DNA from: an uncultured archaeon
GTDB lineage: Archaea; Halobacteriota; Methanosarcinia; Methanosarcinales; Methanoperedenaceae
DNA length: 64,000 nt
Assembly (NCBI GenBank): GCA_902386135.1
Contig: CABMIB010000083.1
Span: 43,361 to 107,360, forward strand
Direction of reading: 5' to 3'
Shown: piece by piece, positions 27,356 to 36,827 of the stretch
How positions within the stretch are numbered: position 1 is the stretch's first letter
Layout of the letters: the number at the start of each line of letters is the position of its first letter
Translations under genes and position numbers: made by a program
Notes under the pieces: generated by a model
Seen by the model: only the letters and a program-made list of their open reading frames with translations
Databases searched by the model: none
Told to the model about the DNA's origin: nothing

Positions 27356-28563
27356 TATACTATCCTCTTTTTATCATTCACTGCTATAAACCATACCGTG
27401 CCGATAAGTACTACCAGCCCGCTGAGCAGGTACATGACACTGAAACCGAAGAACTGCAGCACAACCCCTAATACGATGGAACCAGTGCCAATGCCAAGGT
27501 CAAAGGCTGCGGTGAAGGTAGCCATGGCTGCGCTGCGCCCGCGCTCGCTCACAAAATCCACGAGCAGAGCCATCATTGTAGGATGCACAAAGCCAAAGCC
27601 CAGCCCGTAGAGCAGGGCTGCAACAAGGAAAACCAAGAGGGAGTTTGATACGGATAATATCCAGAGACCGAGGGTGACCAAAATCATGCCGGGTATGATA
27701 ACAAACTTCCGTCCCTTGATATCGGACAGCTTACCTGCAAGCGCCCTGACGAGGATCAGTATTACAGCGAATACTGTTAAAAACAAGGCAGCAGCAAGAT
27801 CGCTGCCGTTGAATGGAATCCCGTATTTTGCAGCATACGCACTGAAGAACGTACCAGGATTGATCCCCTGCTTCTGAGTAAAAACCGCTATAAAAGACAC
27901 AATCGAACCATAGGTCACTGTTACCGTGAACATGATAACAGAAGGGAAAAGCGCCTCTTTGCTAAAGCGCGGGGTTTTCGGATGAATGACAATTGTTTCG
28001 GATATGGGCAGTATCAGCAGCAGGGATAGGAATGCGATCACGGCGCCAACTGCAAAAAGAGTCGGGAAATCAGACGCGTTCAACACCAATATGCTCAATA
28101 TCGGACCTATCGCCATGGCAACATTTGAAGATATGCCGAATATGCCCATAGCCTCGCCCCTGCGGCTTGCGGGCGCAATGTCGGCTATCAGGGTACTTGC
28201 TGCTGTTGTTGCCGCGCCCCAGCCTATGCCGTGAAGCAACCTCAGCAAAAGCAGCGTTGTGACTGTCGTAGTATAATTGTAAAGCAGCATGGACAGAAGG
28301 AACACCACAGTTCCGGCTATAAGTACGTTTTTCCTGCCGCGCCTGTTGATCTCCTGACCGATGAAAACACGTAAAAGCACAGCAGAGATCGTGAACACGC
28401 CAATAATAAAACCGATCTCGGATTCGGAGCCGCCGAGCTGGAGGATGTAAATAGGCAGCGTGACTAACAGAAAGTAGAAGCTTGTGAATATGGCGAATGT
28501 GGAAAGGCTCGTCAGTACAAAGTTTTTAGTGAAGAGTTTTTCGTTTTGCGGGGATTGTCCCAT
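27355..28563 (-). CDS. major facilitator superfamily transporter
   Basis: 402 residues with 12 predicted membrane helices and MFS loop motifs: GQEINRRGRKNVLIAG after helix 2 and GKLSDIKGRKFVIIPG after helix 8, plus LHGIGWGAATTAASTLIADIAPASRRGEAMG in helices 4-5. It resembles drug or metabolite exporters of the arabinose-efflux type. Substrate cannot be deduced. First gene of a two-gene unit with the DUF457 protein. Confidence 0.88.
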   Translation of the reverse strand: MGQSPQNEKLFTKNFVLTSLSTFAIFTSFYFLLVTLPIYILQLGGSESEIGFIIGVFTISAVLLRVFIGQEINRRGRKNVLIAGTVVFLLSMLLYNYTTTVTTLLLLRLLHGIGWGAATTAASTLIADIAPASRRGEAMGIFGISSNVAMAIGPILSILVLNASDFPTLFAVGAVIAFLSLLLILPISETIVIHPKTPRFSKEALFPSVIMFTVTVTYGSIVSFIAVFTQKQGINPGTFFSAYAAKYGIPFNGSDLAAALFLTVFAVILILVRALAGKLSDIKGRKFVIIPGMILVTLGLWILSVSNSLLVFLVAALLYGLGFGFVHPTMMALLVDFVSERGRSAAMATFTAAFDLGIGTGSIVLGVVLQFFGFSVMYLLSGLVVLIGTVWFIAVNDKKRIV

Positions 28564-28605
28564 ATTGCGACTTATTAATGAGGATAAAGCAGATAAAATA
28601 TTCCA

Positions 28606-31600
28606 TTAACGCCCATAAAAGTCCCAGAACTTTAATCTTCTTCGTATCAGCTCGAAGCTTATCTTATTTTTTGTGGTCAGCAGATAGACAGCAATCAGCC
28701 CTAAACCTGTAACTATGGCTACAATCAGGATCAAGCTCCAGATAAAAGGTCTTTCTTTGACTTCTAATAACCCCTTTTGTCCAAGGATCTCAACAGTATA
28801 GTTCCCCGCCTTGGCTTCTTTTCGCGTGAAATTAATTTCCTTTATCTCACCCGGGGCAAGAGCAACAGACCTGTTATCCACAGCTGTGCCGTTAATTATA
28901 AGCTCCACGGGGAGCGTATCTTTTTTCGTACCTGCATTCGTGATATTGGATTTGATCACAGCGTCTTCGTCTGTAAAAACTACATTTGGGGTGATATTGA
29001 TATCAAGAGCCTTGTACTCAGAGAAGGGTGCCCTCACATCAATTTCCTTTACTACAGTGATATAACCGCTCTCGGACGCTTCTATCATATGCGTGCCGCT
29101 TGTTTCAAGCGTATAGTTCAGAGCACCGTTATTATCTGTTAAGCCAATAGTTGTATTGTCATATTTCACAGTAGCATTGCTGACAGCCGTGCCGTTGTAT
29201 GTGACTCTTATAGTTATTGTCCCAAACTGATCAGCCATGGCGGGAGCATCTATACTCAGCCTGCGCTCGATATATTCCAGCACTTCTATACTTTTGTTCG
29301 CTCCCTGGTAGCCGAGCTTGGCTGCAGTTATGTTATGAATGCCCTTCATAGTCCTTGGGAGAGTATAGTTAAGGGTTCCATTGTTATCAGTCTGTCCTAT
29401 ATCGGAAGAATCAATCGCCAGGGATGCACCTCCGATCACGTCACCTCCGGCAGTAACATTTATCGGGATAGTATCGCCCGCAGTAGCCTGTGCTGGAGCA
29501 TCTATTATAAGCTGGTTTGCCACCATCTCAGGAGTTACGTCTACGGCAAAGTAAAACCGCAGGGAATTATCAGTGGTGTCGCCAACTTTCAGTTTAACAT
29601 TGCCCATAAGCTCCTCAGTATTGCCATTGTCCAGGCTGATACTCCCATCGTTGCTCATATCTATTTCACTATCGTTTACACCTGTCACTTTCATCTTACC
29701 GAAACTATTTCCGGAATTAACCGCAGAATAGTTCTCAGATATCTGGAACACCCCTTTCAGGAATGCAGCCTGCACTTCAATCCCTGAGAACACGCTGTCA
29801 AATCTCACCATTATTATAGGGAGGTCTGACACAGCCCCCGCTTTTTTTGTATAAACGTAAGTCTGACCTGCTGAAAGTGGAGTTGAATCTACCTCGCTCC
29901 CGTCTTTTAACAGGGAAATAAGCATAGTCCTTGCATTCGTGTCTATATCTTTTGCCTTCAGGACATAGCCTTCTTGCAGGGTAAGAGTGCCTCCCAGGGA
30001 TATGGTGCGCTGGGTATCGTCGTCAATAAGTACCTTGTGGAGCTGTCCCTGCGCAAGTGCGCTACTCGCTTTAACGCCTGTAGTTGGATTTGGGGGATTG
30101 CTGTTGGAAGTGTAGCCGGCGAAATACTTCTCTGCCATGAATCCTATGACATCATAGCTTCCGAAACCGGAATAGCCAAAGCTGACCTCCTGGGGAGTAG
30201 TTGTGTATAGGAGATTCCCATCATTTATAGTCCTGCTACCACCCAGCGGCTCTGCAAGCCGGAGACTTTCGTTGCCTATACCATCGTCCAGGTCGTAGTA
30301 AAATCCTATGCTTGTCTTGCCTATGTTCATTCCGAAGTTATAAGGAGTCCATTCATCAATGGGGTCATCCTCTCTATAGACACTGCTCCTTACCTCAAAG
30401 CCTCCTGTTTTTTCAACAGAGAGTGCAAAGCGGACCACGCTGCTGTTATCCGCTACTATTATTTTTATATCACCCATCAAATCTTGAGTGCTTCCCGCGC
30501 TCAGGCTTATATCTGCATTATTGCTCATCTCTATTTTATCCCCGCTTACACTGCTGACTTCCATTACGCCGAAATCATTTCCTGAATTAACAGTATCATA
30601 GCTCTCAGATATCTGGAACACCCCTTTCAGGAATGCAGCCTGCACTTCAGTACCTGAGAAAACGCTATCAAATCTTACCATTATTATAGGGAGGTCTGAT
30701 ACAGCCCCAGCTTTTTTTGAATAAACATAAGTCTGACCCGCTGAAAGTGGGGTTGAATCTACCTCACTCCCGTCTTTTAACAGGGAAATGAGCATCGTCC
30801 TTGCATTTACGTCTATATCCGTAGCTTTCAGAACATATCCTTCTTGCAGGGTAAGAGTTCCTCCCAGGGATATTGTGCGCTGGGTATCGTCGTCAATAAG
30901 TACCTTGTGGAGCTGGCCCTGGGCAAGCACGCTCTTTACTCCGATTTTCGTGGTCGGACTTGGGGGGTTGCTGTTTGCTGTATAGCCGGCGAAATACTTC
31001 TCTGCCATGAATCCAATGACATCATAGCTTCCGAAACCGGAGTAGCCAAAGCTGACCTGCTGAGGTGAGGTAGTGTACACGAGTTTTCCACTGTTTATAG
31101 TTCTATCGCTATAGCTATCCAGAGTTATCGCAATATTCTCATTGCCAACATCATCATTAATGTCATAATAGAACCCGGAGAAGCTCATGGGGTTCCAGGT
31201 ATAGGTAAGAGAAAACTCGTCCGGCTTACTACCGTCCCAGATGCGGTTGCCCTTGAAGAATAATATGGGATGTGCGGTCACATTCCATGATTTTGAGCCA
31301 GTTCCATTAGTGTTGTTTGCCTCCACAGTTATTAAATAATTTCCCTTGGTAGTTGGAGTAAAGGTGAAATTGGAACTTCCTCCGGCCTGGATCAACGCAG
31401 TGCCTTGAGGGCTATTCCCATTAACTTCCCAGGTTACATTTGCTTCCTGATCAATACTGATATTGAATAATACAGAGTCTCTTACTGTAATGTCTAAGCT
31501 TGCAGGTTCCTGGATAACATTTATCTTGGGCGGCGGTGGTAATGTGGTACCCATATTTTCAGGCCATGGTTGTGGTGCAAGGTTATCTGAAGTATCAAAA

Positions 31601-32826
31601 GCAATTACAGTAATATTATGCGAAGTAGCGGGTGGGAGGTCTGTAGCACTGTAATCATTTGATGTTTTTGAACGATTTGTTTCAAAGTTCCCATCTATTA
31701 AAATCATGGTTCCATTAAAATCTGGATCCGGTGGATTTTCCCACGTCCAGTTAATATAGGTTTGCCCACTGCCCGCTTCCGTTAAATTAGTAACATTTCC
31801 AGGAGGTGTGACGTCTTTCACTATCCATATCCACTCCTTCGACGCGGTGCCATTGGCATTAGTTGCCGTAGCTTTTACGGTCCATGTGCCGAAAGCTGCG
31901 CTGGTGTTGGTATAGTCTGCAGCAGTCACACTTTCATTGATAGGTTGAACCTGAATTTCATTTATGCTCCAGGTCACATTTACGGTCTGGTTCACAGTAA
32001 TATTGAACGATCTTGTAGCCCCCACGATATCATTGACCGGCGATTCGGAGGGAAATCCCTTTATGACAGGTGGGCTCAGGGGTGGTGCGGTCACATTCCA
32101 AATCCACTCCTGCGAAGCCGTGCCGTTAGTGTTGTTTGCTATGGCTTTTACAATCCAGGTGCCTTGGGCTGCACTATTATTGGTATAACTTGATTCAGTC
32201 AGACTTTCATTGAATTGAACCGTATTTCCGTTAATGTCCCAGGTCACATTTACAGTCTGGTTCACTGTTATACTGAAAGTTTCTGATGCACCCACAATAT
32301 CAGACACCCGCGTGGATGGAGTGAACTCAGTTATGCCAGGCGTAGCAGTTGGGGTTGGAGTGGGTGTTGGAGTCGGTGTGGCGGTTAAAGTTGCCGTAGC
32401 TGTTGCATTTGCCGTAGCTGTTGAGGTTGCTGTGGCAGTTGCATTTACCGTTGTTGTTGAGGTTGCCGTAGCTGTTGGAGTTGCCGTGGCTGTTGAGTTT
32501 GCTATGGCTGCTGAAGCTACCGTTGCTGTTGGAGTTGGTGTGGCAGCCGAAGTTGTCGTACCTGCCGGGGTTGCCGTGGCTGCTGTGGTTGCTGGGTTTG
32601 TCGTGGCTGCTATGGTTGCTGAAGTTGTCGTGCCTGCCGGGGTTGCCGTGGATGAAGCTACTGTAGCAGCAGGGGTTGCTGCAGATGCCAGAATTGTCGC
32701 AGGTACTGCTACTATGGATTTGATATCATTGAGATCAGTTTCAAACAGGTGTCCAGTAGATGCGTATACAGCGCCTAAAATGATCAATACGGAAATGACC
32801 CCTCTAACATCCCTTTTAGTTATCAT
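28606..32826 (-). CDS. S-layer protein with two S-layer duplication domains and C-terminal membrane anchor
   Basis: 1406 residues. Order: signal peptide (about 1-25); Thr/Ala/Pro-rich spacer (about 41-165); two Ig/PKD-like repeats ending EWIW; an FN3-like domain; another Ig-like domain; two copies of the Methanosarcina S-layer domain (about 525-830 and 830-1115, sharing SFGYSGFGSYDVIGFMAEKY); two carboxypeptidase-regulatory-like repeats (TDNNGTLNYTL, TDNNGALNYTL); a CARDB-like domain; and a membrane helix at about 1363-1384 with a basic tail. This is the tandem-S-layer-domain-plus-anchor plan of the major Methanosarcina S-layer protein, here with long added repeats. The many N-x-T sites suit the glycan cluster in this window. 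Confidence 0.9.
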   Translation of the reverse strand: MITKRDVRGVISVLIILGAVYASTGHLFETDLNDIKSIVAVPATILASAATPAATVASSTATPAGTTTSATIAATTNPATTAATATPAGTTTSAATPTPTATVASAAIANSTATATPTATATSTTTVNATATATSTATANATATATLTATPTPTPTPTPTATPGITEFTPSTRVSDIVGASETFSITVNQTVNVTWDINGNTVQFNESLTESSYTNNSAAQGTWIVKAIANNTNGTASQEWIWNVTAPPLSPPVIKGFPSESPVNDIVGATRSFNITVNQTVNVTWSINEIQVQPINESVTAADYTNTSAAFGTWTVKATATNANGTASKEWIWIVKDVTPPGNVTNLTEAGSGQTYINWTWENPPDPDFNGTMILIDGNFETNRSKTSNDYSATDLPPATSHNITVIAFDTSDNLAPQPWPENMGTTLPPPPKINVIQEPASLDITVRDSVLFNISIDQEANVTWEVNGNSPQGTALIQAGGSSNFTFTPTTKGNYLITVEANNTNGTGSKSWNVTAHPILFFKGNRIWDGSKPDEFSLTYTWNPMSFSGFYYDINDDVGNENIAITLDSYSDRTINSGKLVYTTSPQQVSFGYSGFGSYDVIGFMAEKYFAGYTANSNPPSPTTKIGVKSVLAQGQLHKVLIDDDTQRTISLGGTLTLQEGYVLKATDIDVNARTMLISLLKDGSEVDSTPLSAGQTYVYSKKAGAVSDLPIIMVRFDSVFSGTEVQAAFLKGVFQISESYDTVNSGNDFGVMEVSSVSGDKIEMSNNADISLSAGSTQDLMGDIKIIVADNSSVVRFALSVEKTGGFEVRSSVYREDDPIDEWTPYNFGMNIGKTSIGFYYDLDDGIGNESLRLAEPLGGSRTINDGNLLYTTTPQEVSFGYSGFGSYDVIGFMAEKYFAGYTSNSNPPNPTTGVKASSALAQGQLHKVLIDDDTQRTISLGGTLTLQEGYVLKAKDIDTNARTMLISLLKDGSEVDSTPLSAGQTYVYTKKAGAVSDLPIIMVRFDSVFSGIEVQAAFLKGVFQISENYSAVNSGNSFGKMKVTGVNDSEIDMSNDGSISLDNGNTEELMGNVKLKVGDTTDNSLRFYFAVDVTPEMVANQLIIDAPAQATAGDTIPINVTAGGDVIGGASLAIDSSDIGQTDNNGTLNYTLPRTMKGIHNITAAKLGYQGANKSIEVLEYIERRLSIDAPAMADQFGTITIRVTYNGTAVSNATVKYDNTTIGLTDNNGALNYTLETSGTHMIEASESGYITVVKEIDVRAPFSEYKALDINITPNVVFTDEDAVIKSNITNAGTKKDTLPVELIINGTAVDNRSVALAPGEIKEINFTRKEAKAGNYTVEILGQKGLLEVKERPFIWSLILIVAIVTGLGLIAVYLLTTKNKISFELIRRRLKFWDFYGR
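29700..31060 (-). repeat. near-identical tandem S-layer domain duplication at the DNA level
   Basis: The two S-layer domains are offset by 870 bp (290 codons) and long stretches match almost base for base, for example around 29735-29990 against 30605-30860. Differences are mostly single third-position changes. This points to recent duplication or gene conversion within the gene. Confidence 0.75.
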
Positions 32827-32854
32827 ATTGACTGAATCATTATTATATTAAGGA

Positions 32855-32879
32855 AATTTTTCTTCTGCATATAAGCCTC
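32855..32879 (-). promoter_or_regulatory. TATA-like element before the S-layer gene
   Basis: Read on the minus strand, GGAGGCTTATATGC (about 32866-32879) lies about 45 bp before the S-layer ATG, immediately after the permease stop, and has the form of an archaeal TATA box with upstream purines. The S-layer gene therefore probably has its own promoter. Confidence 0.35.
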
Positions 32880-34133
32880 CTATTGTTCAAACCTCAAAGC
32901 ATCTACAGGATTCATCTTTGCTGCCGTTCTTGCAGGCATAACACCTGAAATTACACCCACGAACACCGAGAACGCAAGTGCAAAGATAAGAAGCTCGGGT
33001 GTAACGACCGGGGGAGCCGCCCCGCCAGGACCACCAATAATCCGCAGACCTACTTCGGATATTATCACTGATACCAGTACGCCAAAAATTATCCCGATCA
33101 CTCCTCCGACAAGCCCGAACAACCCGGATTCTATAAGGAAAAGTTTCATCACTTCATTATCCGTAGCCCCGAGAGCCTTGAGCAGTCCTATCTGCCTTGT
33201 GCGTTCCATGACCGACATGAACATGGTATTCGCTATTCCTACCGCACCTACGAGAAGCGAGACTGCAGCTATCGCAGCCAGGAACAGCGATATTGACTGA
33301 ACGACACTGGTTACCTGCTGTTGTATTGATGCAAATGCTGTGACTGTAAAATCCTGAGTTCTTGGATTGACGTGCCTCTCAGGCAAAAGTTTTTGTGTAA
33401 TAGCCGCAGCTATTGTATTCGCCAGCGCTGGGTCGGCTACCTTTACCGTGATTGAAGTAAATTGGTTTCTGGATACATTTGTAGTTATCACCTCCCGGGC
33501 ATGATCTGCTGGCATATATACCGCATTATCACCTCCTCCTCCAAAACCTCCTCCCGATAAGACAAATATTCCCACGACCTTGAAGCTCCTGCCTCCTATT
33601 GTAATTGGTCTATTCAGGGTAATCGGCTGTAAAAAGGTAGTATGAGCTAAAGAGTTGCCTATAACTACAGCGTTCGAATCACCTGGCTGAAGATATCTGC
33701 CTGCTTCAAGTTGCGTTGTGACTATGGACCTCCAGACCGTCGTATCGACGCCGCTTACGGACACTGAGGTCTTCTCAGTACCTAATATTATATCTGAACT
33801 GCCTGAAACCATGCCGTTTACATACAGCACGCCTGGCACCTGCTTGATAGCGTTCAGGTCTCTATCCGTGAGATTAATAGTTGCACCGCCACCCGCTCTT
33901 CCCCCTTCAAAACCGCCACCGCCTGCCCGTGAAAAACCCGGGGTGACTGTAATCAAATCGGCTCCAAGGCTGCCAAGGCGAGCCTGGACACTCGCTTGCA
34001 ATCCCTGTCCTATGGAGATTATAGCCACGACAGCAGCTACTCCTATTACAATGCCGATAATAGTGAGCCAGCTTCGCATCTTACTTTTTTTAACGTGGCT
34101 CAGGGATAACCTGAAAATATCAAAAGTCTTCAT
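32880..34133 (-). CDS. MacB/FtsX-type ABC transporter permease (copy B)
   Basis: 417 residues: an N-terminal helix (SWLTIIGIVIGVAAVVAIISIGQG), a long extracytoplasmic MacB-core domain (about 45-280) and three C-terminal FtsX helices with MERTRQIGLLKALGATDNEVMKLFLIE. Such permeases are mechanotransmitters rather than channels and work with a LolD/MacB ATPase. Here the partner is the secreted 406-residue protein, whose stop overlaps this ATG by four bases. The copy at 39451 is the same length and highly similar. A Gly/Phe-rich loop (GGGFEGGRAGGG) is peculiar to this pair. Confidence 0.9.
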   Translation of the reverse strand: MKTFDIFRLSLSHVKKSKMRSWLTIIGIVIGVAAVVAIISIGQGLQASVQARLGSLGADLITVTPGFSRAGGGGFEGGRAGGGATINLTDRDLNAIKQVPGVLYVNGMVSGSSDIILGTEKTSVSVSGVDTTVWRSIVTTQLEAGRYLQPGDSNAVVIGNSLAHTTFLQPITLNRPITIGGRSFKVVGIFVLSGGGFGGGGDNAVYMPADHAREVITTNVSRNQFTSITVKVADPALANTIAAAITQKLLPERHVNPRTQDFTVTAFASIQQQVTSVVQSISLFLAAIAAVSLLVGAVGIANTMFMSVMERTRQIGLLKALGATDNEVMKLFLIESGLFGLVGGVIGIIFGVLVSVIISEVGLRIIGGPGGAAPPVVTPELLIFALAFSVFVGVISGVMPARTAAKMNPVDALRFEQ

Positions 34134-35350
34134 TTATTCCCTTTGGGTTTGTGGAAATAGGTGGTTATTTTTCGTCTCTGCCAGTATATTACTATTATAA
34201 TAACAGCCGCCAGTAGCCATATTATATAATTCGTTCCGCTCGATCTTCCCCCTGCCCCCGTTTGTGCTCCAGCCTGGGATAAATCCACCGAAAGGGGCTT
34301 TGTAATCGTGTGTCTTCGTCCGCTGGTATCGGTATATTGTATTACCACATCAAGAGTGTTGCCGGTGCCCGGTATTTTTGTAATCTGGAATATTGCAGAT
34401 GTGTAATCACCGGGATTTAAATTCCCAAGCACAGATGAACTGCTTCCTGTTATAGAGAAATTCTTCTGCCGCGGCAGGCTGACAGTCACCGCACTTGCAG
34501 AGCTAATCCCTACATTGGCGACATTGAGCGAAAATGAACCCAGAGTCTCCTGGTAGCTTATCTCAAAATCAGTTGTTCCTGCTACAACCAGTCCGACAAA
34601 ATTATCGGAGGAGTAATTATCCTGTCCTGTAATTGTCACAGGAAGATTATATACACCTGGGGTTGCGGTAATATCCACAGCCAGATTAAAGGTTATATCG
34701 GCTTCATCGCCCGCCTTCAGATTACCCAGAGAGAATTGAGTTCCTCCGCCCAGAATAGAAAAAGCTGAACTTGCGCCTGAAAGGTTTATTTCAGCTACAG
34801 CATTCTGTAGCGTGCCCGTGCCTGTATTTTTAAACTGCAGCGTCACCTTAGTAATGCTCATCGGTGCTACGGTGCCAAGCGTCGAATTAAGCAGTACTAT
34901 TAATGGCCTGCCTTTAACAGTCAGTATCTGATCCTTGAGCTCGGTTGTTACCGGAGTTGGTTGGGTGGCACCACCGGTCACCTGGCCAGTATAGGTAATA
35001 AAAACATTGAAATAATAATCTCCTTCCACAGCGTTGGAATTTACATGGATCCTGAACTGTGCGGTTCTCTGGGTTCCCCAATCATTTATATCTCCCAATG
35101 AATCCACATCATCAAGTAAAGTCACAGCCTTCGCTGAAGCATCATCCTTAGGCACAAGTCTGACTGATACATCATTCATAAATGTACCAAATCCCATATT
35201 CTGTATCGGTACATAGACGTAGGTCGTATCCCCCGGATAAACAGGCGCGCTTTCGGTCACAAGGTAATTTGATTGTGCGGACGCAGCATGCGCAAGCAGC
35301 ATCGCAGATACGACTGCAAAAATCCCATAGATCATATTCGGTTGTCTCAT
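34130..35350 (-). CDS. membrane-anchored surface protein with S-layer/NEW3-like beta domains (copy B)
   Basis: 406 residues: signal peptide ending near AHAASAQS, about three beta-sandwich repeats of the COG1361 kind (VYPGDTTYVYVPIQNMGFG, PMSITKVTLQFKNTGTG, NPGDYTSAIFQI), a Gly/Ser linker, one membrane helix (IIWLLAAVIIIVIYW) and a basic tail. It is encoded between the ATPase and the permease with ATGA overlaps on both sides, so it is probably the extracytoplasmic partner of the transporter, a possible MacA stand-in. Substrate unknown. Confidence 0.82.
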   Translation of the reverse strand: MRQPNMIYGIFAVVSAMLLAHAASAQSNYLVTESAPVYPGDTTYVYVPIQNMGFGTFMNDVSVRLVPKDDASAKAVTLLDDVDSLGDINDWGTQRTAQFRIHVNSNAVEGDYYFNVFITYTGQVTGGATQPTPVTTELKDQILTVKGRPLIVLLNSTLGTVAPMSITKVTLQFKNTGTGTLQNAVAEINLSGASSAFSILGGGTQFSLGNLKAGDEADITFNLAVDITATPGVYNLPVTITGQDNYSSDNFVGLVVAGTTDFEISYQETLGSFSLNVANVGISSASAVTVSLPRQKNFSITGSSSSVLGNLNPGDYTSAIFQITKIPGTGNTLDVVIQYTDTSGRRHTITKPLSVDLSQAGAQTGAGGRSSGTNYIIWLLAAVIIIVIYWQRRKITTYFHKPKGNK

Positions 35351-36024
35351 GTTTCACCTACTATTTTTCCATCAAGCATTTTCACAATCCTTTGTGCATA
35401 TCCCGCGATCCTCGGGTCGTGTGTTATCATAACTATAGTCAGTCCTTCGCTGTTCAGGCGTTTGAAAACCTCCATTACTTCGCCTCCTGCTTTGGTATCC
35501 AGATTTCCCGTAGGCTCATCAGCCAGGAGAATAGAAGGACCGGTGGATAGCGCCCTTGCTACCGCTACCCTCTGCTGCTGTCCGCCAGATAACTGGGCAG
35601 GAAAATGAGTTCCACGCTCGGATAACCCTACGGTATTCAGCAATTTATTTGAGGTCTCTTCTACCTCTTTTTCAGAAAATTCATGGATCCTCATCGGGAG
35701 CCGGATATTCTCAAGTGCTGTCAGTGTAGGATATAGATTGAAAGTCTGGAATATGAACCCGATTTTTTTTCCTCTTATGCGCGCCAGTTCATTTCCTTTG
35801 AATTCCGATATATCCCTGCCTTCAAGCAGGACTTTTCCGCTGGTAGGCATGTCCAGGCAGCCAATCATATTCAGCATTGTTGACTTGCCGCATCCGCTGG
35901 GTCCTGTTATGGCAACGGATTCGCCTCTCCTGATGCTCAGGTTGACTCCCCTGAGCGCGGGTACGTCAAACTCCCCCATACGGTAAATCTTCCAGACGTC
36001 CTGCAATTCTATTACGGTTTCCAT
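35347..36024 (-). CDS. ABC transporter ATP-binding protein, MacB/LolD type (copy B)
   Basis: 225 residues: Walker A GPSGCGKST, Q-loop in FIFQTFNLYPTLTALENI, signature LSGGQQQRVAVARAL, Walker B ILLADEPTGNLD and the H-loop MITHD. The LolD/MacB subgroup is recognisable from MIGCLDMPTSGKVLLEGRDIS. It drives the FtsX-type permease encoded two genes downstream. ATG at 36024 is preferred to the TTG one codon earlier. The upstream fourth gene seen in copy A survives only as a remnant. Confidence 0.9.
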   Translation of the reverse strand: METVIELQDVWKIYRMGEFDVPALRGVNLSIRRGESVAITGPSGCGKSTMLNMIGCLDMPTSGKVLLEGRDISEFKGNELARIRGKKIGFIFQTFNLYPTLTALENIRLPMRIHEFSEKEVEETSNKLLNTVGLSERGTHFPAQLSGGQQQRVAVARALSTGPSILLADEPTGNLDTKAGGEVMEVFKRLNSEGLTIVMITHDPRIAGYAQRIVKMLDGKIVGET

Positions 36025-36026
36025 CA

Positions 36027-36175
36027 AGTCGCCTCGAATAATCGGTTATGTGCCCGTCTCCTGGAATTTTGAAACTATATTCTATCATCCAGCCGCTGTA
36101 TCCCGCTCCGCTCTTTTCTACTACAGCGTTGTTTCCATATCTAATAAGGGCTGCTAAAGTTATATTTTTATTGGT
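36027..36175 (-). pseudogene. decayed remnant of the copy-A 132-residue gene
   Basis: The minus-strand frame after a TAA at 36176-36178 reads ITLAALIRYGNNAVVEKS, then SGWMIEY, without a start codon. It aligns with the C-terminus of the intact protein at 42603-43001 (TTLTALVDMDTGSVVEKS, SGWMTEY) in the same position directly before the ABC ATPase gene. Only the last 45-50 codons remain. This shows that the whole four-gene operon was duplicated and that this copy later lost the first gene. Confidence 0.75.
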
Positions 36176-36221
36176 TTAAACTACAGAACGCCAGTTAAAA
36201 GGCAGCAGGGAGGTTAATTCC

Positions 36222-36737
36222 CTAACCATTTTTCAGCGATATCCTGTTCCCCATCCCGTCCCTGCGGCGCAGTATTAATCCCCGTCTCTCGAGTTTATCA
36301 AGGAGCCTGCTCACTTTCGGCTCTGAAAAACCTGTTTTTAAAATAAGCTCTCTCTGAAGTATATCATTGCTGTCGATAACCTGCTGGAGCAATGTCTTCT
36401 CATCACCCTCAAGCATGCTGGCAGCCAGCAGAGCTGCATTTTTATTTTCCGTGATCACCGGGGAATTTTCTTTCAATTCTGAAACTTCTTTTTCCTTCGG
36501 GGAAATGACTATGTAAAGGAACGACATGCCGCCAAGCCAGGCTGTTATGATAAAAAACAGCACATCATTTAATGAAAAATACGAAGCCCCTTCTATCGGT
36601 ACTGCCCTGCCGTCCACTAAAGTAAGCTGAATAGGGCTTGTAGCCAGCAACCTGTCGATCAGCAGAAGTACCGAAATGACTAATACAATAGCTGATATTA
36701 AGATGCCCTGAGTCCCGAGTTTAACTTTGAGCGCCAT
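36222..36737 (-). CDS. membrane-bound winged-helix regulator
   Basis: About 171 residues from ATG 36737 (a GTG six codons upstream is an alternative). Two membrane helices (GILISAIVLVISVLLLIDRLL and DVLFFIITAWLGGMSFLYIVI) flank a short outside loop. After a charged linker comes a MarR-like winged helix (LQQVIDSNDILQRELILKTGFSEPKVSRLLDKLERRGLILRRRDGMGNRISL). The design suits a regulator that senses an envelope signal and acts on nearby DNA. It stands immediately upstream of the ABC operon copy B and downstream of the CorA-like gene. Target promoters unknown. Confidence 0.75.
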   Translation of the reverse strand: MALKVKLGTQGILISAIVLVISVLLLIDRLLATSPIQLTLVDGRAVPIEGASYFSLNDVLFFIITAWLGGMSFLYIVISPKEKEVSELKENSPVITENKNAALLAASMLEGDEKTLLQQVIDSNDILQRELILKTGFSEPKVSRLLDKLERRGLILRRRDGMGNRISLKNG

Positions 36738-36827
36738 TGAACTTTCAGTTATCACCTGAATTGAGCTTTAATATGATTAATGTATCTTTTTTTGTATCAA
36801 GGAACATGGTGTTTCACAGCACTTCCC

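Noticed and set aside
32234..32851. Long plus-strand open frame rich in Val/Ala opposite the S-layer gene spacer
   Set aside because: It is the antisense of the Thr/Ala/Pro repeat region; its low-complexity composition is a mirror of that repeat and it has no ribosome site.
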